From: Acidimicrobiaceae bacterium
GTDB taxonomy: Bacteria; Actinomycetota; Acidimicrobiia; Acidimicrobiales; Microtrichaceae
Direction: 5' to 3'
Length of the DNA stretch: 6,940 bases
NCBI GenBank assembly: GCA_003514205.1
Contig: DORQ01000221.1
Coordinates: 1 to 6,940, forward strand
Of this stretch, positions 6,447 through 6,940 are shown one piece after another. Numbering within the stretch: the first letter of the stretch is position 1; each line of letters opens with the position of its first letter. The translations under genes and the position numbers were made by a program. A model generated the notes under the pieces. The model was not told the origin of the DNA and made no database searches. It saw nothing but the letters and a program-made list of their open reading frames with translations.

Positions 6447-6940
6447 ATGGCACTACCGCTCAATCAGGCCAGCCCGGTCTTCAAAGAAATCCTCGCCGAG
6501 TTGGCGCTTCTCGAGGAACGGATGTTGGCTCACCCAGAGGCGCTTCAAGACGAGCAGTTCATAGCGGAGACCTACAAATGGATCTTTTCGATCACACAGG
6601 TTGCCTTCGATTGCTTTGTGTGGGGCGACTCCACTCGCCCGCAATTCGTTGACATTGTGGGGCCAACCAAGAAGTGGGGCGGGGATAACACCGATGCCTT
6701 CTATCAATACTGCCCCATAGATCCCACACGCACGTATTGGGTACGTGGCCGCTCCGGCGACGCGGTGTACTTGTCGCTCACGGTTTACGGCGGGCCGAAC
6801 GATGGCCGCTACTCCGAGCGCATCATTGGAAGCCTCAATGATCGGGAGCTCGACGTCAACGACCGCGGCGAGTTTCGATTCTGGATCTCAGCAACTCCCC
6901 AGGACGGCCCTGGAATACTGCTTGAGGCAGATGCAGTGGC
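6447..6940 (+). CDS. DUF1214-family protein (3' end missing)
   Basis: The first 164 residues of an otherwise uninterrupted frame are present and run off the right edge. An in-frame TAG at 6435-6437 makes ATG 6447 the first possible start. The leader before it has no strong ribosome binding site, so leaderless or weakly led translation is possible. There is no signal peptide, and the N-terminus (about 1-45) is amphipathic and charged, suggesting a cytoplasmic protein. The stretch from about residue 60 matches my memory of DUF1214-type proteins: a P-T-[KR]-K-x-x-G-D-N-x-D-A segment (PTKKWGGDNTDAFYQYCPID), then Y-W-V-R-G-R-S-G-D-A-V-Y-L-S, V-Y-G-G, and a G-R-Y-S-E-R-I-I-G-S-L-N-D-R-E-L segment before a beta-rich part with Trp146. 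The biochemical function of this family is not established. The family assignment is from recalled motif similarity; that the gene is real is much surer. Confidence 0.78.
   Translation, partial: MALPLNQASPVFKEILAELALLEERMLAHPEALQDEQFIAETYKWIFSITQVAFDCFVWGDSTRPQFVDIVGPTKKWGGDNTDAFYQYCPIDPTRTYWVRGRSGDAVYLSLTVYGGPNDGRYSERIIGSLNDRELDVNDRGEFRFWISATPQDGPGILLEADAV

Noticed and set aside
6440..6707. Small frames on both strands over the start of the DUF1214 gene
   Set aside because: The + strand frame starting at 6447 is open to the right edge and carries recognisable family motifs, so the frames at 6440-6652 (+) and 6707-6453 (-) are shadows.
1..6940. Transposons, tRNA/rRNA genes, CRISPR arrays or attachment sites
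   Set aside because: No terminal inverted repeats, transposase or integrase frames, regularly spaced identical repeats, or tRNA-like sequence were seen. The only repeats are protein-level and strongly diverged in DNA.

Overview
The window looks like chromosomal DNA from a moderately GC-rich Gram-positive actinobacterium (Actinomycetota). The evidence is a very large surface protein ending in an LAFTG wall-sorting signal (the LAXTG form used by actinobacterial class E sortases), a GTG start on a small membrane protein, and a DUF1214-type gene of a kind common in this phylum. The sequence does not allow a genus to be named. I see no RNA genes, CRISPR array, insertion sequence or phage gene.

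Layout. (1) Positions 2-5731 on the + strand hold the 3' part of one giant secreted, wall-anchored stalk protein. At least 1909 codons are present and the start lies off the left edge. It consists of seven successive DUF11 / isopeptide-type beta-sandwich domains (2-3913), five SdrD B-like domains with acidic calcium-type loops (3923-5608), and a C-terminal sorting signal (5630-5728). (2) Positions 6331-5621 on the - strand encode an unrecognised membrane protein of about 236 aa with roughly four membrane segments. Its last 37 codons overlap the 3' end of the surface-protein gene tail to tail, codon on codon. (3) Positions 6332-6446 are a short divergent intergenic region. (4) Positions 6447-6940 on the + strand are the 5' part of a DUF1214-family protein, cut by the right edge.

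How they fit together. The surface protein reads as a long, stiff, covalently anchored stalk. Repeated Lys...Asp/Glu...Asn sets suggest intramolecular isopeptide bonds, paired cysteines suggest one disulfide per domain, and the membrane-proximal B-type domains are probably calcium-rigidified. Its ligand-binding head, if there is one, would be N-terminal and outside this window. Nothing in the sequence ties the membrane protein or the DUF1214 protein to it functionally. No sortase gene is present here, so the enzyme must be encoded elsewhere. I did not find a clearly new defence or mobile system; the points most worth checking are the stalk's covalent-bond architecture and the antisense overlap at the sorting signal.

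Residue numbers for the large protein count the GTG codon at position 38 as residue 1. This is only a reference point, because the reading frame is open to the left edge.
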